From Coix lacryma-jobi var. lacryma-jobi (lineage: Eukaryota; Streptophyta; Magnoliopsida; Poales; Poaceae): a stretch of 64,000 nucleotides of DNA. A program made the translations under genes and the position numbers. This document shows, one piece after another, positions 43,800 to 54,000 of the stretch. The stretch is from positions 248,001 through 312,000 of the forward strand of contig VDCT01000312.1 of assembly GCA_009763385.1 (NCBI GenBank), written 5' to 3'. The first letter of the stretch is position 1. Each line of letters starts with the position of its first letter. Below the pieces are notes generated by a model. The model was not told the DNA's origin. It did no database searches and saw only the letters and a program-made list of their open reading frames with translations.

Positions 43800-45423
43800 T
43801 GTCGGTATTTGAACCCGGGGGTATGACACCACGAGTAATACGATCGCGTGCTCTCTTCCTGGATGGTGATGCAAGAGGAGACAAGGATTTATCCTGGTTC
43901 GGGCAAAGAAGGCCCTACGTCCAGTGGGGGAGGATGTTCTTGTATTACTTGCACCTAAGTGCTTGTACAGGGGCGAATACAAGCTCAATGAGCGTGGACC
44001 GGGGTCCGGACTCGAGTGGGTGTCTTGGAGCTGTCTAACCGTGGACTCGTGTGTCCTCGTCGCGCGAAGGGCCCTGGCGTCCCCTTTTATAGAACAAGAG
44101 GAGGCCAGGGTTTACATGGGATAGATGTGTACAGCGCTCGATATGGCGTAGGGCAGGGATCCTGTCTTGTCGGGGCCACTGGAGCCGGCGTGGGTGTTGC
44201 TGTTGAAGCGTCCTTGGAGCGTGGCCTCCATCTCGGGCGCGGACGTGGAGGCGTGGTGACGTGGAGGCCGTACAGCACCTATTCCGGCACGTTACAGGAT
44301 ACGGCGGGGTCCCTCCGGGTCTTGGGTACCTGTCTTCCAATAGCGTGAAAGTAGTTAGGGCTCGAGGGGCGGAGCCGGCCTCGAGGTGGCGTCTATGGGG
44401 GGCTCGAGCCCCCCAGGTATGGGCAAGTCCCGTGAAGATTGGTTGTGCAGTGGGCATCCGGGCCTCGAGACGCGGTTTGGACGTGCAACAGTGTAGGGTA
44501 TGGTCCAACAGTGCCGTACTGGAGCCCTTTTGCCCATGCTTGTGGTGAAAACGAGACTTGACTCTGCCTGGTTACTGTGGTACACGTTGGGCTGCAGAGG
44601 ACGTGACTGGGGTAGGTGGATGCATTAAATGCGTAGTGTTGGTTGATATCCGTCGTCTGTGCGCTCGAGGGAGGCGTGATATGTCTCGAGGGATGGGTGG
44701 CCGTACTGGTGAGGCTCGAGGTCTCCGCGTGGGGTCTCGAGGAGCGGTGCAAGGTCGCACTCGTCGCCCTGGAGGGCTCGGCGGACGGAGAACGTGTGGC
44801 CGCCCAAGTCCTGCAAGAGGGCTCGGCGAGGCGGAAAGCTTGTGCTCGCCCGAGGCCTGGAGGGCTCGGGCGAGACGGAAAGCTTGTGCTCGCCCGAGGC
44901 CTGGAGGGCTCGGGCGAGACGGAAAGCTTGCGCTCGCCCGAGGCCTGGAGGGCTCGGGCGAGACGGAGAGCTTGCGCTCGCCCGAGGCCTGGAGGGCTCG
45001 GGCGAGACGGAGAACGTGTGGCCGCCCAAGACCTGCAAGAGGGCTCGGGCGAGCGAAAGCTTGTGCTCGCCCGAGGCCTGGAGGGCTCGGGCGAGACGGA
45101 AAGCTTGCGCTCGCCCGAGGCCTGGAGGGCTCGGGCGAGACGAGAGCTTGCGCTCGCCCGAGGCCTGGAGGGCTCGGGCGAGACGGAGAACGTGTGCTTG
45201 CCCGAGGCCTGGCCAGAGGACACGCGTCATTCGCCCGAGGCCTGGCTCAGAGGGCTCGGTCGGGACGGAGTGCATGGGTTCGCCCGAGGCCTGACGGAGG
45301 GCTCGGACGAGGCGGGCTTCGAGGGGTTTGTTGCTGGGAAGGTTAGCTAGCTAGAGTTTATAATTGGTGTTCTAGGTTTAACCTGTTTACTTGCGTCGAC
45401 TGGGGGTCCCCTTTTAACCGACA
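43800..45423 (-). repeat. Tat element A 5' LTR (right)
   Basis: Bounded TGTCGGTATTTGAACC...AACCGACA. It matches the B LTRs (48710-49933 and 62530-63755) but is about 1,620 instead of 1,220 bases, mainly because of the minisatellite at 44770-45310. Its final bases lack the 'gtggaccccc' seen before the end in B. A TATA-like AGGTGGATGCATTAAATGC on the plus strand (44613-44631) is shared with the leader of the accessory gene in B. Confidence 0.85.
44770..45310. repeat. Minisatellite of ~44-base units, each a 10-bp hairpin
   Basis: About twelve units, in most of which CTCGGGCGAG is followed after 13-16 bases by its exact inverse CTCGCCCGAG and then GCCTGGAGG. Unit variants are ordered: a longer type with 'agaacgtgtggccgcccaag' occurs near 44780 and 45005 (degenerate near 45180) and separates runs of 'aaagcttgtg', 'aaagcttgcg' and 'gagcttgcg' units, which suggests block duplication. 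The B LTRs have only one to two units. Confidence 0.85.
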
Positions 45424-46011
45424 TTACTATCCGACTGGGGGTACGGAGACTCGATCGATGTCGGCGACGCCAGGCAGTCGAGCAGTGGAGTGGCAGGCCA
45501 GCAGAGCGTAGGGTTGAGACACTGGACGACGCGCGCAGTCGTACGCCTCGGACCGCGGGTGACGTGACGGCTCGTACAGCCATGCGCCTCCGCCCGCGAG
45601 CGACGATGGCGTCGAGACTGAGGAGGCAGAGTCACTGAGAGTGGGCCACGAGACGTTTGGGCCCAGGACCCTTGAGAGAGGGTAAGGCAGCGTCCACGAA
45701 GTCGTAACGCAGCGGAGCGCATACGGTGGGGCTGAAGGGCGTGCGATCCCCGGGCGCGACGCGAGCGCAGCAACGGGTTTGGTAACGTTCCCAGAGACGG
45801 AAAAGCCGCATGCACAGGACAGGAGCCCCTCGGACGCGCAGCGTGGGCCGAAGGATCGGCGTCGGAACCGACACGACTTGCACACGCGATCCAACGACTT
45901 GCACGCGTCCGTCGACACGACTTGCACCGTCCAACACGGGGCGGGACGTACAGAGTAACAAACAGTAACACGATGGCCCGGACGCCGATACCACGAGCTA
46001 TATGGATCTTC
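45424..46011. other. GC-rich island DNA next to Tat A, unassigned
   Basis: I see no recognisable gene. The frames here lack familiar motifs and overlap on both strands, as expected by chance at high GC. It could be the remains of a gene or of another element; nothing in the sequence decides. Confidence 0.4.
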
Positions 46012-46235
46012 ATATTAGGTTGTTTAGATGCAAAATTTTTCCTGTAGCGTTTTCGTTGTTATTTCAAAACTTTGTCCAAACATGGACTACGTAGCCAAAG
46101 ATTCGTCTCGACATGTACATACTAAAAGTACAATGCTTCATGCATACGTCCGGACATGATGATGAAATTTTTTGTAAAAGTACAAATGCTTCATGCATAC
46201 GTTCGGACATTGATGTGATGAAAAATTTTGTGAAT
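46012..46235. mobile_element. Degenerate MITE remnant of a common grass family
   Basis: The phrases 'gtttagatgcaaaattttt', 'tagcgttttcgttgttattt', 'aaagattcgtctcg' and 'aatgcttcatgcatacgtcc' in this order are typical of a small non-autonomous DNA element abundant in grass genomes. Its right part is duplicated: 'tgcttcatgcatacgt.cggacat' occurs at 46135-46157 and 46188-46210. Terminal inverted repeats are not clear. I do not assign a superfamily. Confidence 0.55.
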
Positions 46236-46842
46236 GAGGGAAATAAACATGGAGCAGTAGTTCGTTTGATTCCGTCAGTGGAGCACTGATTGATGCGCAG
46301 TAGTTGCCAGGAAACAGATGGCCAAGTGGGGGACAATGACCCCTCCCCCCCCCACACCCAAGTCATCATCTCTTGTCAGTCATCATTTTTTTTCTCTCTT
46401 CGCTGATCCTTTACAGATTGGAACCAGCTCCCTCGCACCGTTTGTGGCTGATGTGGCAAACATTTAATACAAACAGAGGGTACCAATATATACAGACAGA
46501 CCAGCAAACATACAGTAGGACGGGAAAAAAACATCGAGCGTACTACACATGATGATGACTATCGACTAGTACAAAAATACAGGAGTAACAGGTTTACATT
46601 CCGAGCAGGTAAACAGGGTCGAGCTCCGATTCAGTCTCCTTCGATCCTAGTTCGCGCACGACGTAGTTAATTACACATAATCATCTCCGGCTCCGGGCGT
46701 CTACACTGCATGCATCAGTAGTAGTAGCAGCAGCAGTAGCACGTACACACACCGGAGTCGACCTTGAAGCACGCATCTGCATCTGTGATCTGATATTCTG
46801 ATCTGACGACCGATCCATATCCACCACCATCCACGGCTTCTT
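46236..46842. other. Downstream region of the small membrane-protein gene
   Basis: No coding sequence is recognised. The part next to the gene (about 46680-46842, including an AGT/AGC triplet run at 46717-46740) is probably its 3' UTR, since the gene is transcribed leftward. The rest is ordinary intergenic sequence. Confidence 0.45.
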
Positions 46843-47215
46843 TCATCCGGGATGGAAGAGAGCAAAGAAGCCACCGGCGGTGGTGGCGACGGCCATTGCC
46901 CAGACGACGGCGGCCGCGACGGCGGAAGGCATGACCGCCGCCACCTTCCACGCGAAGGCCACGGTGAGCACCGTGGTGAGCGGCCACACGGCGCGCCTCG
47001 CCCGCTCCGCGCCGGGGACCCCGGGGCCGCGCGCTCGTAGTCGCGCAGGTAGCGGAAAAGGAGAAGCAGGGTTGCGAACGAACCTGCGACGAAGAGGATC
47101 GAGGCGGGGTCGCCCCAGGAGCGGTAGATGGCCAGGCCGGAGTTGAGGGTGAGGAAGCCGAAGCCGCGGTGGTGATCCAGGTCGGCGCGCCGAGGTTGCG
47201 GTTGTTATCGGCCAT
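46843..47215 (-). pseudogene. Small four-TM membrane protein gene with two single-base frameshifts
   Basis: The only host-type gene of the window. From the ATG at 47215 the frame starts MADNNRNLGAPTWITTA; after codon 17 (near 47162) a one-base loss shifts it, and the next frame reads FGFLTLNSGLAIYRSWGDPA and ILFVAGSFATLLLLFRYLRD. A second shift in a G/C run near 47020-47030 leads to a third frame with AVWPLTTVLTVAFAWKVA and VVWAMAVATTAGGFFALF, ending in TGA at 46843. The span of 373 bases is two short of 125 codons, as two single-base losses would give. Four hydrophobic stretches indicate a small integral membrane protein. It resembles a plant-specific uncharacterised family (NLG.PTWITTA opening); I assign no function. 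Either a young pseudogene or two sequencing errors in an intact gene. Confidence 0.7.
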
Positions 47216-47489
47216 GGCAGCAGAGCTGCTGCTATTACTAGCGTTGCTCGTGTGTCGTGTGGAGAAATCTTATCTGGTTGACTGACTTTTTCTTTGGTTT
47301 GGATGACGGTCTCGCCTCCGGAGCTCTGCCCAGCAGGTCTATCCGGCGCTGGAACCCGGAACAACACGTATCAGTGCACGTACACTAATTGACAAGTAGC
47401 CAAACAAATACTAATATAAAAAAAGGAAAGAGAGAAAAGAGCTGGACTCCCGTGTAAGAAGCAAGCTAGTACGAAAACAAAGGTAACAG
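47216..47489 (-). promoter_or_regulatory. Upstream region of the membrane-protein gene
   Basis: As the gene reads leftward, its 5' UTR and promoter lie here. The segment next to the ATG (to about 47350) is mixed GC; further right it is A-rich. I see no convincing TATA box at a defined distance, so this rests on position only. Confidence 0.35.
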
Positions 47490-48430
47490 TGAGTTCTAAT
47501 AGAGATATATGTGAGGAGGAATAGAAAGAAAATGATCCATAGCCAAATAGAAAACTAACTATTATATAATTTGACTCTTATAACTTGGTTTATAGCTAAA
47601 TACTTATAACTCTTTTATTAACCATACTCTCATAGGGCAAATTGCAGCGGCCATCTTCGTGTCGTGCGATGTCAACTGTCACCTCATGTGGCAAAAGACA
47701 ACGAAATTTTTATATAAAAACACGTACATTGAGATAATAATATAAGTAAAATTAAATATTAATATTAAAATGACATTTAATCTAAAAGATAAAGTTTGTG
47801 AAATTAACATAATTATAGATAGCGTGCCATCACATATCATAGACTCACACAATCTGTACTTTATAGAAATCAGCTTATTTTTTGCAGATGAGGCTGATTT
47901 TGATTAGAGTTTCTGTAGTTTACACACGAAGCTGGTTTCTATAGCCATATGTTACCATTAAATAGAGGACCGAAATAGGTTAGTGGAGGAGTGTTTGGAA
48001 CCTCGCCGAAAGAGAGAAGATGTGTCGAGGTCTCCCGCGAGGTTATGTGGCTGTCAGGATCTTGTGAATGAGCACAAGCGCGTCCGAGATCTCCCCGTGA
48101 GGTTATGTGGCTGTCAGGATCTTGTGAATGAGTACAAGCGTCCGAGATCTCCCCGTGAGGTTATGTCTCCCAGAATACAAGTGGTTGAGGTCTCGTATGA
48201 GCAGTATAATAATTGACTTATAGCTAAGCAAATGTTGGTGTGGAAGAGAGATGAGAGCTTGGCTCTTATGCAAACACTAAACTGGGTATGAATGCATAAG
48301 TAGTAATATGTCTCAATAAAAATGTATGTGAGGAGAAATAACAAAGAGAAATGATTTATAGACAAATACAAGACTAACTATTATATAATTGACTTATAGT
48401 CAAATACTTAGCTTTATTATTAAATTTATC
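47490..48430. repeat. AT-rich stretch with two copies of a short dispersed repeat
   Basis: About 100 bases around 47500-47605 and 48325-48420 are alike (shared 'actaactattatataat.tgact', 'atagccaaata', 'gtgaggag.aata'). A shorter piece of the same kind ('ataattgacttatagctaa') is at 48209-48227. They may be MITE copies in direct orientation. Between them lie AT-rich DNA without genes and the tandem repeat at 48025-48181. Confidence 0.55.
48025..48181 (+). repeat. Tandem repeat, ~58-60 base unit, 2.7 copies
   Basis: The units begin 'tccgagatctccccgtgagg' (first unit with changes) and contain 'ttatgtggctgtcaggatct'. Copies start at about 48025, 48083 and 48141; the third is partial. A plus-strand frame (47983-48216) runs through them, but I do not regard it as a gene. 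Confidence 0.8.
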
Positions 48431-48647
48431 AACATGCGGCTGCCATGCACTTGCCTGTCAACTGTCAAGTAGTACCAACTTCGTGGCCGTTCGGTGCGGG
48501 GGTGACAACGACTCATGACTGACTCACGGCCACAACCACAAAGTCCGTAGAGGATATGTACAGTTTGTGGTAGTGGGACTGGTTGTTCTACAGTAATGTA
48601 ATAATTTACTATGTCTTTGTCACCTACTGGAAGAGACCTACTGGAAG

Positions 48648-48711
48648 AGCAGTATAATAATGCCCTTGGTTACAATCAAAGCCAACTCAGAGCAGTATAA
48701 TAATGCTCCTT
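48648..48711. repeat. 43-base tandem duplication split by Tat element B
   Basis: Unit 1 is 48648-48690 (starts 'agcagtataataatgccctt', ends 'aagccaactcag'). Unit 2 starts at 48691 with 'agcagtataataatgctcct' and resumes after element B at 63759 ('ttggtttacatcaaagccac'). This shows that 48711 and 63759 were neighbours before B inserted. Confidence 0.8.
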
Positions 48712-49933
48712 ACGGTTTTTCGAACCCGGGGGTATGACACCAACGAGTAATATGATCGCGTGCTCTCTTCCTGGATGGTGATGCAAGATGACACAAGGAT
48801 TTATCCTGGTTCGGGCAAAGAAGGCCCTACGTCCAGCGGGGGAGGAGGTTCTTGTATTACTTGCACCTAAGTGCTTGTACAGGGGCGAATACAAGCTCAA
48901 TGAGCGTGGACCGGAGTCCGGACTCGAGTGTGTGTGTGGACTCGTGTGTTGTCTTTTGGAGTTGTGTAACCGTGGAATGAGGGCCCTGGTGTCCCCTTTT
49001 ATAGAGCAAGGGGAGGCCAGGGTTACACAAGGGTATTACACGTGTCGGGGCGTACGATGCCCAATACGGAGAGGGTAGGACCCTGTCTTGTCGGGGCCAC
49101 TGGAGCCGATGTGGGCGTTGCTGTTGAGGCGTCCTTGGGCGTGGCCTCCATCCCGGGCGCGGACGTGATGGCGTGACGATGTAGAAGCCGTACAGCACCC
49201 ATTCCGGCACGTACAGGACACGGCGGGGTCCCTCCGGGTCTTGGGGTACCTGTCTTCCAATAGCATGAAAGCAGTTAGGGCTCGAGGGGCGCGGAGCCGG
49301 CCTCGAGGTGGCGCCTACGGGGGGCTCGAGCCCCCGCAGGTATGGGCAAGTCCCGTGAAAATTGATTGAGCAGTGGGCATCCGGGCCTCGAGACGTGGCT
49401 TGGACGTGCAACAGTGTAGGGTATGGGTTAACAGTGCCGTACTGCGCCCTTTTGCCCATGCTTGTGGTGAAAACGAGACTTGACTCTGCCCTGGTTACTG
49501 TGGTACACGTCGGGCTGCAGAGGACGTGACTGGAGTAGGTGGATGTATTAAATGCGCGGTATGGGGCTGGCATCCGATGCCTGCGCCGCTCGAGGGAAGC
49601 ATAAGCGTCTCGAGGGATAGGCTGCCGTGCCAGAGAGGCTCGAGGTCCCCGCGTGGGGTCTCGAGGTATGGTGTTCGGCTGTGGGGGGCTCGAGCCCTAA
49701 ATGCCAGGACTCGAGGTTTTAGTGGAGCGCTCGCCCGGGCCTGGCTTTGGAGGGCTCGGGCGAGATGGAGAACGGGCGTCAGTCCGAGGCCTGGCTTGGT
49801 GGGCCAGCGTTGTGGCCTCGAGGATTTGGTCTCTTTAAGGGGTTAGACTAGTTAGGTTTATTATTACCGGTGTTCTAGGTTTAACCTATTTGTTTGCGTT
49901 GATTGGGGGTACCCCTTTTGTGGACCCCCGACA
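48710..49933 (-). repeat. Tat element B 3' LTR (left)
   Basis: About 1,224 bases, ending GGACCCCCGACA on the plus strand. Its outermost bases read ttacgg where the right copy has TGTCGG, so the terminal TG is damaged. It contains a TATA-like AGGTGGATGTATTAAATGC on the plus strand (49537-49555), upstream of the accessory gene. Confidence 0.92.
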
Positions 49934-49950
49934 GTAGCCCCCGAGCCCTT
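49934..49950 (-). other. Polypurine tract of Tat element B
   Basis: The minus strand AAGGGCTCGGGGGCTAC abuts the LTR start TGTCGGGGGTCC. The core CTCGGGGGCTAC recurs at about 50069-50080 and in part at 50158-50167. Confidence 0.8.
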
Positions 49951-51073
49951 GTTTGAGTGCTTGCACTCGAGCAGGGGCTCTCGACTGGATTTCGAGGGTT
50001 TTGCTAACTGGTCTCGAGGGTTTGGACGTTTTGATTCCGTGGGTGTCGTGCGAGCGACACCCGCGGGTGTAGCCCCCGAGGCCACGGGGGAGTGGTTAGA
50101 ACTCCCTCGTGGGCTTTTTGCGAGTTTTAGTTGCGTTTTTTAGGTTCGGGAGTGTCGAGCCCCCGAGTTTTTTAGACCCTCTTTCGTCGAGGGGTGCCAG
50201 GCTGAACCGGCCGGCCGGCTCTTCGAGCTGTCCGGCACGCCGGTTGCCCTGGCTTGTCATCCCGCGAGTCCTTTCGATCGGATGCGAGGGGGGATGCCTC
50301 GTACTACCACGGCGGGCGAGTATCGAGGTTCCCGGTGAGCTGGTAACGGGAAATCCAAGTGAGACCTCGTGCCCCGTTCGATAGGGGTCGACTGTAGCCC
50401 GGAGGCGATCTCATAAAGCATGGGTGCTCAGTCTGCAGAGTGCCGGGTCCATTCGATAGGACCCGGTGGCTCGATGCCTCCCTCCGAGGGGATCTCACTG
50501 CATGTCGAGCTCCCCGCCTTGGATACACGTGAGGGGCCTCGAGGGCTTGGCCCTCGAGCGATGCTGCGAGTGGCGCCCCTTGGTGTCCCTGACTCGGGTG
50601 CTCGAAGCCGGCTGTCGAACCCTCTTCGAGGGCCAGCCTTCGCTGCTTCGAGGCTTAGGGCCGGGGCCCGTTTTTACCTTCGTGAAGAAGCCTCCGTCGT
50701 CTGGGAATCCTTCTGCCCGTTGGGCGCGCCTTTTTAGGCGAAACCGTCGGGAGGGCGGCGGACGCGAAGCCGGGGCGACGGTCGTGGCGGCCCGGGTAGT
50801 GGAGCGAATGGAGAGCTGCCGCGTGTACCCTGCATCCGGCTCGAGACGTGGTTAGGTGGGCGCATTAAATGCTATGCGGTTACCTTTTTCGTCGCCGTGG
50901 GACGCCTCGCCTGTTGGGGTTTTTCGTTAAAATACCGAGAGAGGGAAAGGGAACCCTTTACTTTGCCTTTGCCTTCACCGCCGCCGTAGCCTTCACGCGC
51001 CCTCTCCTCGAGCTAGCCGATTGGGAATTTTCCGGCCGTCCGTCCGCCGCTCAGGTCCGCGCCGTCGTCGCCA
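49951..51073 (+). promoter_or_regulatory. Leader and candidate promoter of the accessory gene
   Basis: There is no supported coding sequence here. At 50851-50870 the plus strand reads TTAGGTGGGCGCATTAAATG, closely matching a TATA-like segment of the LTRs, about 200 bases before the ATG at 51074. This spacing suits a plant promoter and 5' UTR. PPT-like repeats lie further left. Confidence 0.5.
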
Positions 51074-54000
51074 TGGCCGCCCAAGTGCTGCCGGCCGAAG
51101 ACTGGAGCCCGACGAAGGTGACGCGGCAGGATTGGAGACGCTGGTGGAGCGGGGCTTCTCCGCCCCAACCCGCAGGGGGGTCCCGCGTGGTGGATTCTCC
51201 CGTCGGCGGACCACCGGGAGCCGCACCCGCCGGAGGGGTACGTGGTGAGCTTCACGCCTACCACCGTATGGGGCTCGGTGTCCCCGCCGAGCCGCTTCAT
51301 GCGGGGGCTGCCCACCACTTCGAGGTGGAGCTGCAGCACTTCTCCCCCAACTCCATCTCGCACGCCGCCATCTACGCCGCGGTGTGAGGGGTACTTGAAG
51401 ATGAGCCACACTGGGAGATGTTCGTCCACCTCTTCCGGGGCGAGCTCTTCAACAAGGCTGCGAAGCCGAGCGGGAGGAGGCTCGCGCGCGTGGGCTCCCT
51501 CACCATCACCGCAAGGACCGGGCCTTCTCGTCGGCCAACGTTCCCCGCGACTACCTCCGCTACAAGCTGTCCACCAACCAGGCGGGGTGGGACGACCACT
51601 GGTTCTACTGCGGAATGTGGACGGGCTTCTTCCGCAGTACACCGGCAGGGTCATCACCCATCGCCCGGAGAAGTGGAACTGGGGCGTCGCGGCGGACAGG
51701 CAGCGCCACCTGTTGCCGCTGATGAACACGATGCGACGCTGGTGGAGGACAGAAGAAGCTGACCGTCCAGGCGGTTATCTGGGCGTTCCACCAGCGGAGG
51801 GTCCTCCCTCTGGCGGACCGCCCCTTCTCATGTTTGAGATGGGGCCAAACGCCTCGCTCGAGGCGCTGAACCAATCGAGGATGGCCGAGGAGAGGCTGCC
51901 TCGGAACGAGGCTACCTCCCGGGTGACGCTCACCGTTCAGGGGACGTTCCGCCCAGAGGAGGCCGACCTGATCATCATGGCACCCGACGAGGGGTGCCTC
52001 GACCTGGTGAGCCACCCTCGAGTTAGGCTGTCTCGAGCCCCCCCTCCTCCCCCTTCTTCGAACCTTGTTCGTCTCCTCGTTTTTTCTCATCGAGCTTCTT
52101 CTTCCTCGCAGGGGTTTTACTTGTCGCGCGTCGAGGCCCCCGGTGAGGGAGGACGCCGCGGAACACAGGTGAGGCGCCTCTCTGCTCAAAAGACAAAGAG
52201 AGAAAGGATGCCAGAAAGAAGAAAGAGAAAAACAAAAACTTGCGTCGGTCGGCTCGGGAGCAGAGGCTGGCGAAGGCTCGTCGCAACCGGCGACCTGGAG
52301 ATGAGTCCCCCGAGCTCAGCTCCTCGAGCTCGGAGGAAGAGGCGATGATGATGACGAGAGTGACGACGAGGGATGGATGCGCGTTGAGGCGCGCGGGGGT
52401 CGTCGACGTCCGGGCTGACCACTCCTCTGTGCAGGAGGGTATACTGGAGGTCCCCCCGGCGAAGGGGTCGCGCGGGACGCAGCCGCAGAAGGCGGCGCCC
52501 ATCCCTGCCTCGTCGGGCCCGAGGTCCGTCGAGCTCCGCGCCGGACGTGCCCCTGGTCGTGAGGAAGCCCCGAACCCGGAGCGCCTCCGCCACAGCACCA
52601 ACGGAGGCCGCCCCCGCGTCAGCCCAGGCGGGAGGTCTCGAGAAGGGCCGAGCCTCGAGGGGCAGTGACCACATCGGGAGGGCTCCGGGTCCGACCGCCG
52701 CGAGCCATCGAGGTCGGGGTCGAGCCCGCGGAGGAGCGGGCGTCAGGAGGAGGCGTCGAGCCCGCACCATCACGAGCGTCGGGGAGGGAGCCCCCGGGCG
52801 TCTCGTGACCAGGGGCGTGAGCGTCCCCGGAGTCCATCGCCGCACCGCCGCCGGGACAAGAAGCGGACGCGGGAGGGCGCGACCGCGCAGCGCGAGCGCC
52901 GGAGCAGGTCCCGGAGCCCGCGCCGGGGCAGGCGCCACGACGACAGCACGAGGGAGGTACGGTCGCCCTCCCGCGATGTGGGGCGGAAGGAGGGCTCTCC
53001 CTCGAGGTCGAGCCACGGGAGGCGTCGGGAGCCCTCCCCCCATCCCAGCCCTGCGGAGACGGCCAGGCGCAGGGCTCGAGCCGTGGGGTGGGCTCGAAGC
53101 CCCCGAGTGGGTCCGGCGATTCCGGGAAGAAGCCCAGCCGCCGCTTTGGGTGAGTAATTTTCTTGGATCTCGTCGGTAGTGAGGCTTTACCTCTTTACTT
53201 TTGATGATGCATGCCATCTCTGGTTTCTCAGGGGGAAGCGCTCCTACCAGGAGGTGGACCTCGCTGCGTCCAAGCGGGCCAAGACCTCGAGCCCCGTCGA
53301 GGCACAAGCACCTCGAGGTATGGCACCTTCCTCCGCTAGAGAAGCCGCTTGGCTGGAGAAGGCTCGAGCTGCCATGGCTCGAGGAGGCCAGATGATCGTC
53401 GCGAATTTTGGTGAGGCCGTCGCCATCGACCACAGGGGTCGAGGCATCCTTCCCGGTTCTGATATCACTGTCATCTCGTATTGCAGGGGCCGCAGCTTAC
53501 GGCATCGAGCCCGCCACTACCACGCCCACTGAGGCGCTGCCTCCTCCCCCTCCTCCTCCTCCTCCCGCGATGGCGCCAGTTGGGAGCGCCACCCTTCCCC
53601 CACCACGACGGCTGTTCCGGGGGAAGCGCCTGGGGCGAGCACGGCCCCGCCGGTGTCTGGGGCCGAGGAGACTGCGCCCCTCGAGGCCCGACCGACACGA
53701 GCCGGGCTGCGGAGGAGGGAAAGGGGGGAGAGGCGTTGGCGGAGAAGGAGCCGACGGTGGAGGACCTCCTGAACGAGCTGGAGCAGGGGCCGCTCCTCGC
53801 CGCGGGCTTGACGATGGTGGAGGCGCCCGAGGCGCCGGCTAGCGCTGACAAGACGCCGGGGACCCGGCCAGGGAAGAGCCGGGGCCCGTGCCGTCGGGCG
53901 GCGGGCCGCAGCTGGGGCAGCTCGGGCGGAGGAGGATCTGCCCGACATCGAGCTTGACCGACCAGTATGGCCGTTTCCCGACGCGCCGAGCCCGTCCCTC

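Larger units (their letters stand above)
35234..45423 (-). mobile_element. Tat-lineage Ty3/gypsy element A, left end missing
   Basis: Right to left: 5' LTR (43800-45423), PBS (43779-43797), gag, protease, RT, a degenerate RNase H, a second RNase H, integrase, and the convergent plus-strand accessory gene, cut at 35234. A second RNase H before integrase and an antisense accessory ORF are features of the Tat group. Relative to element B it lacks everything left of B position ~53750: the 3' LTR, the PPT and the N-terminal half of the accessory gene. The right flank bases ttact (45424-45428) cannot be checked for duplication. The LTR is about 400 bases longer than in B because of a hairpin minisatellite. 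Confidence 0.9.

Noticed and set aside
45414..46013. Long overlapping frames in the GC-rich island next to Tat A
   Set aside because: No motif or splice structure; frames are open on several phases at once as expected at high GC.
47983..48216. Small plus-strand protein from the tandem repeat
   Set aside because: Unit length changes from 60 to 58 bases and no homology or signal supports a gene.
51074..52348. A DNA-transposase gene, as the Pfam-style name would suggest
   Set aside because: No catalytic residues of a transposase are visible; the gene occurs as a fixed accessory part of both Tat retroelements.
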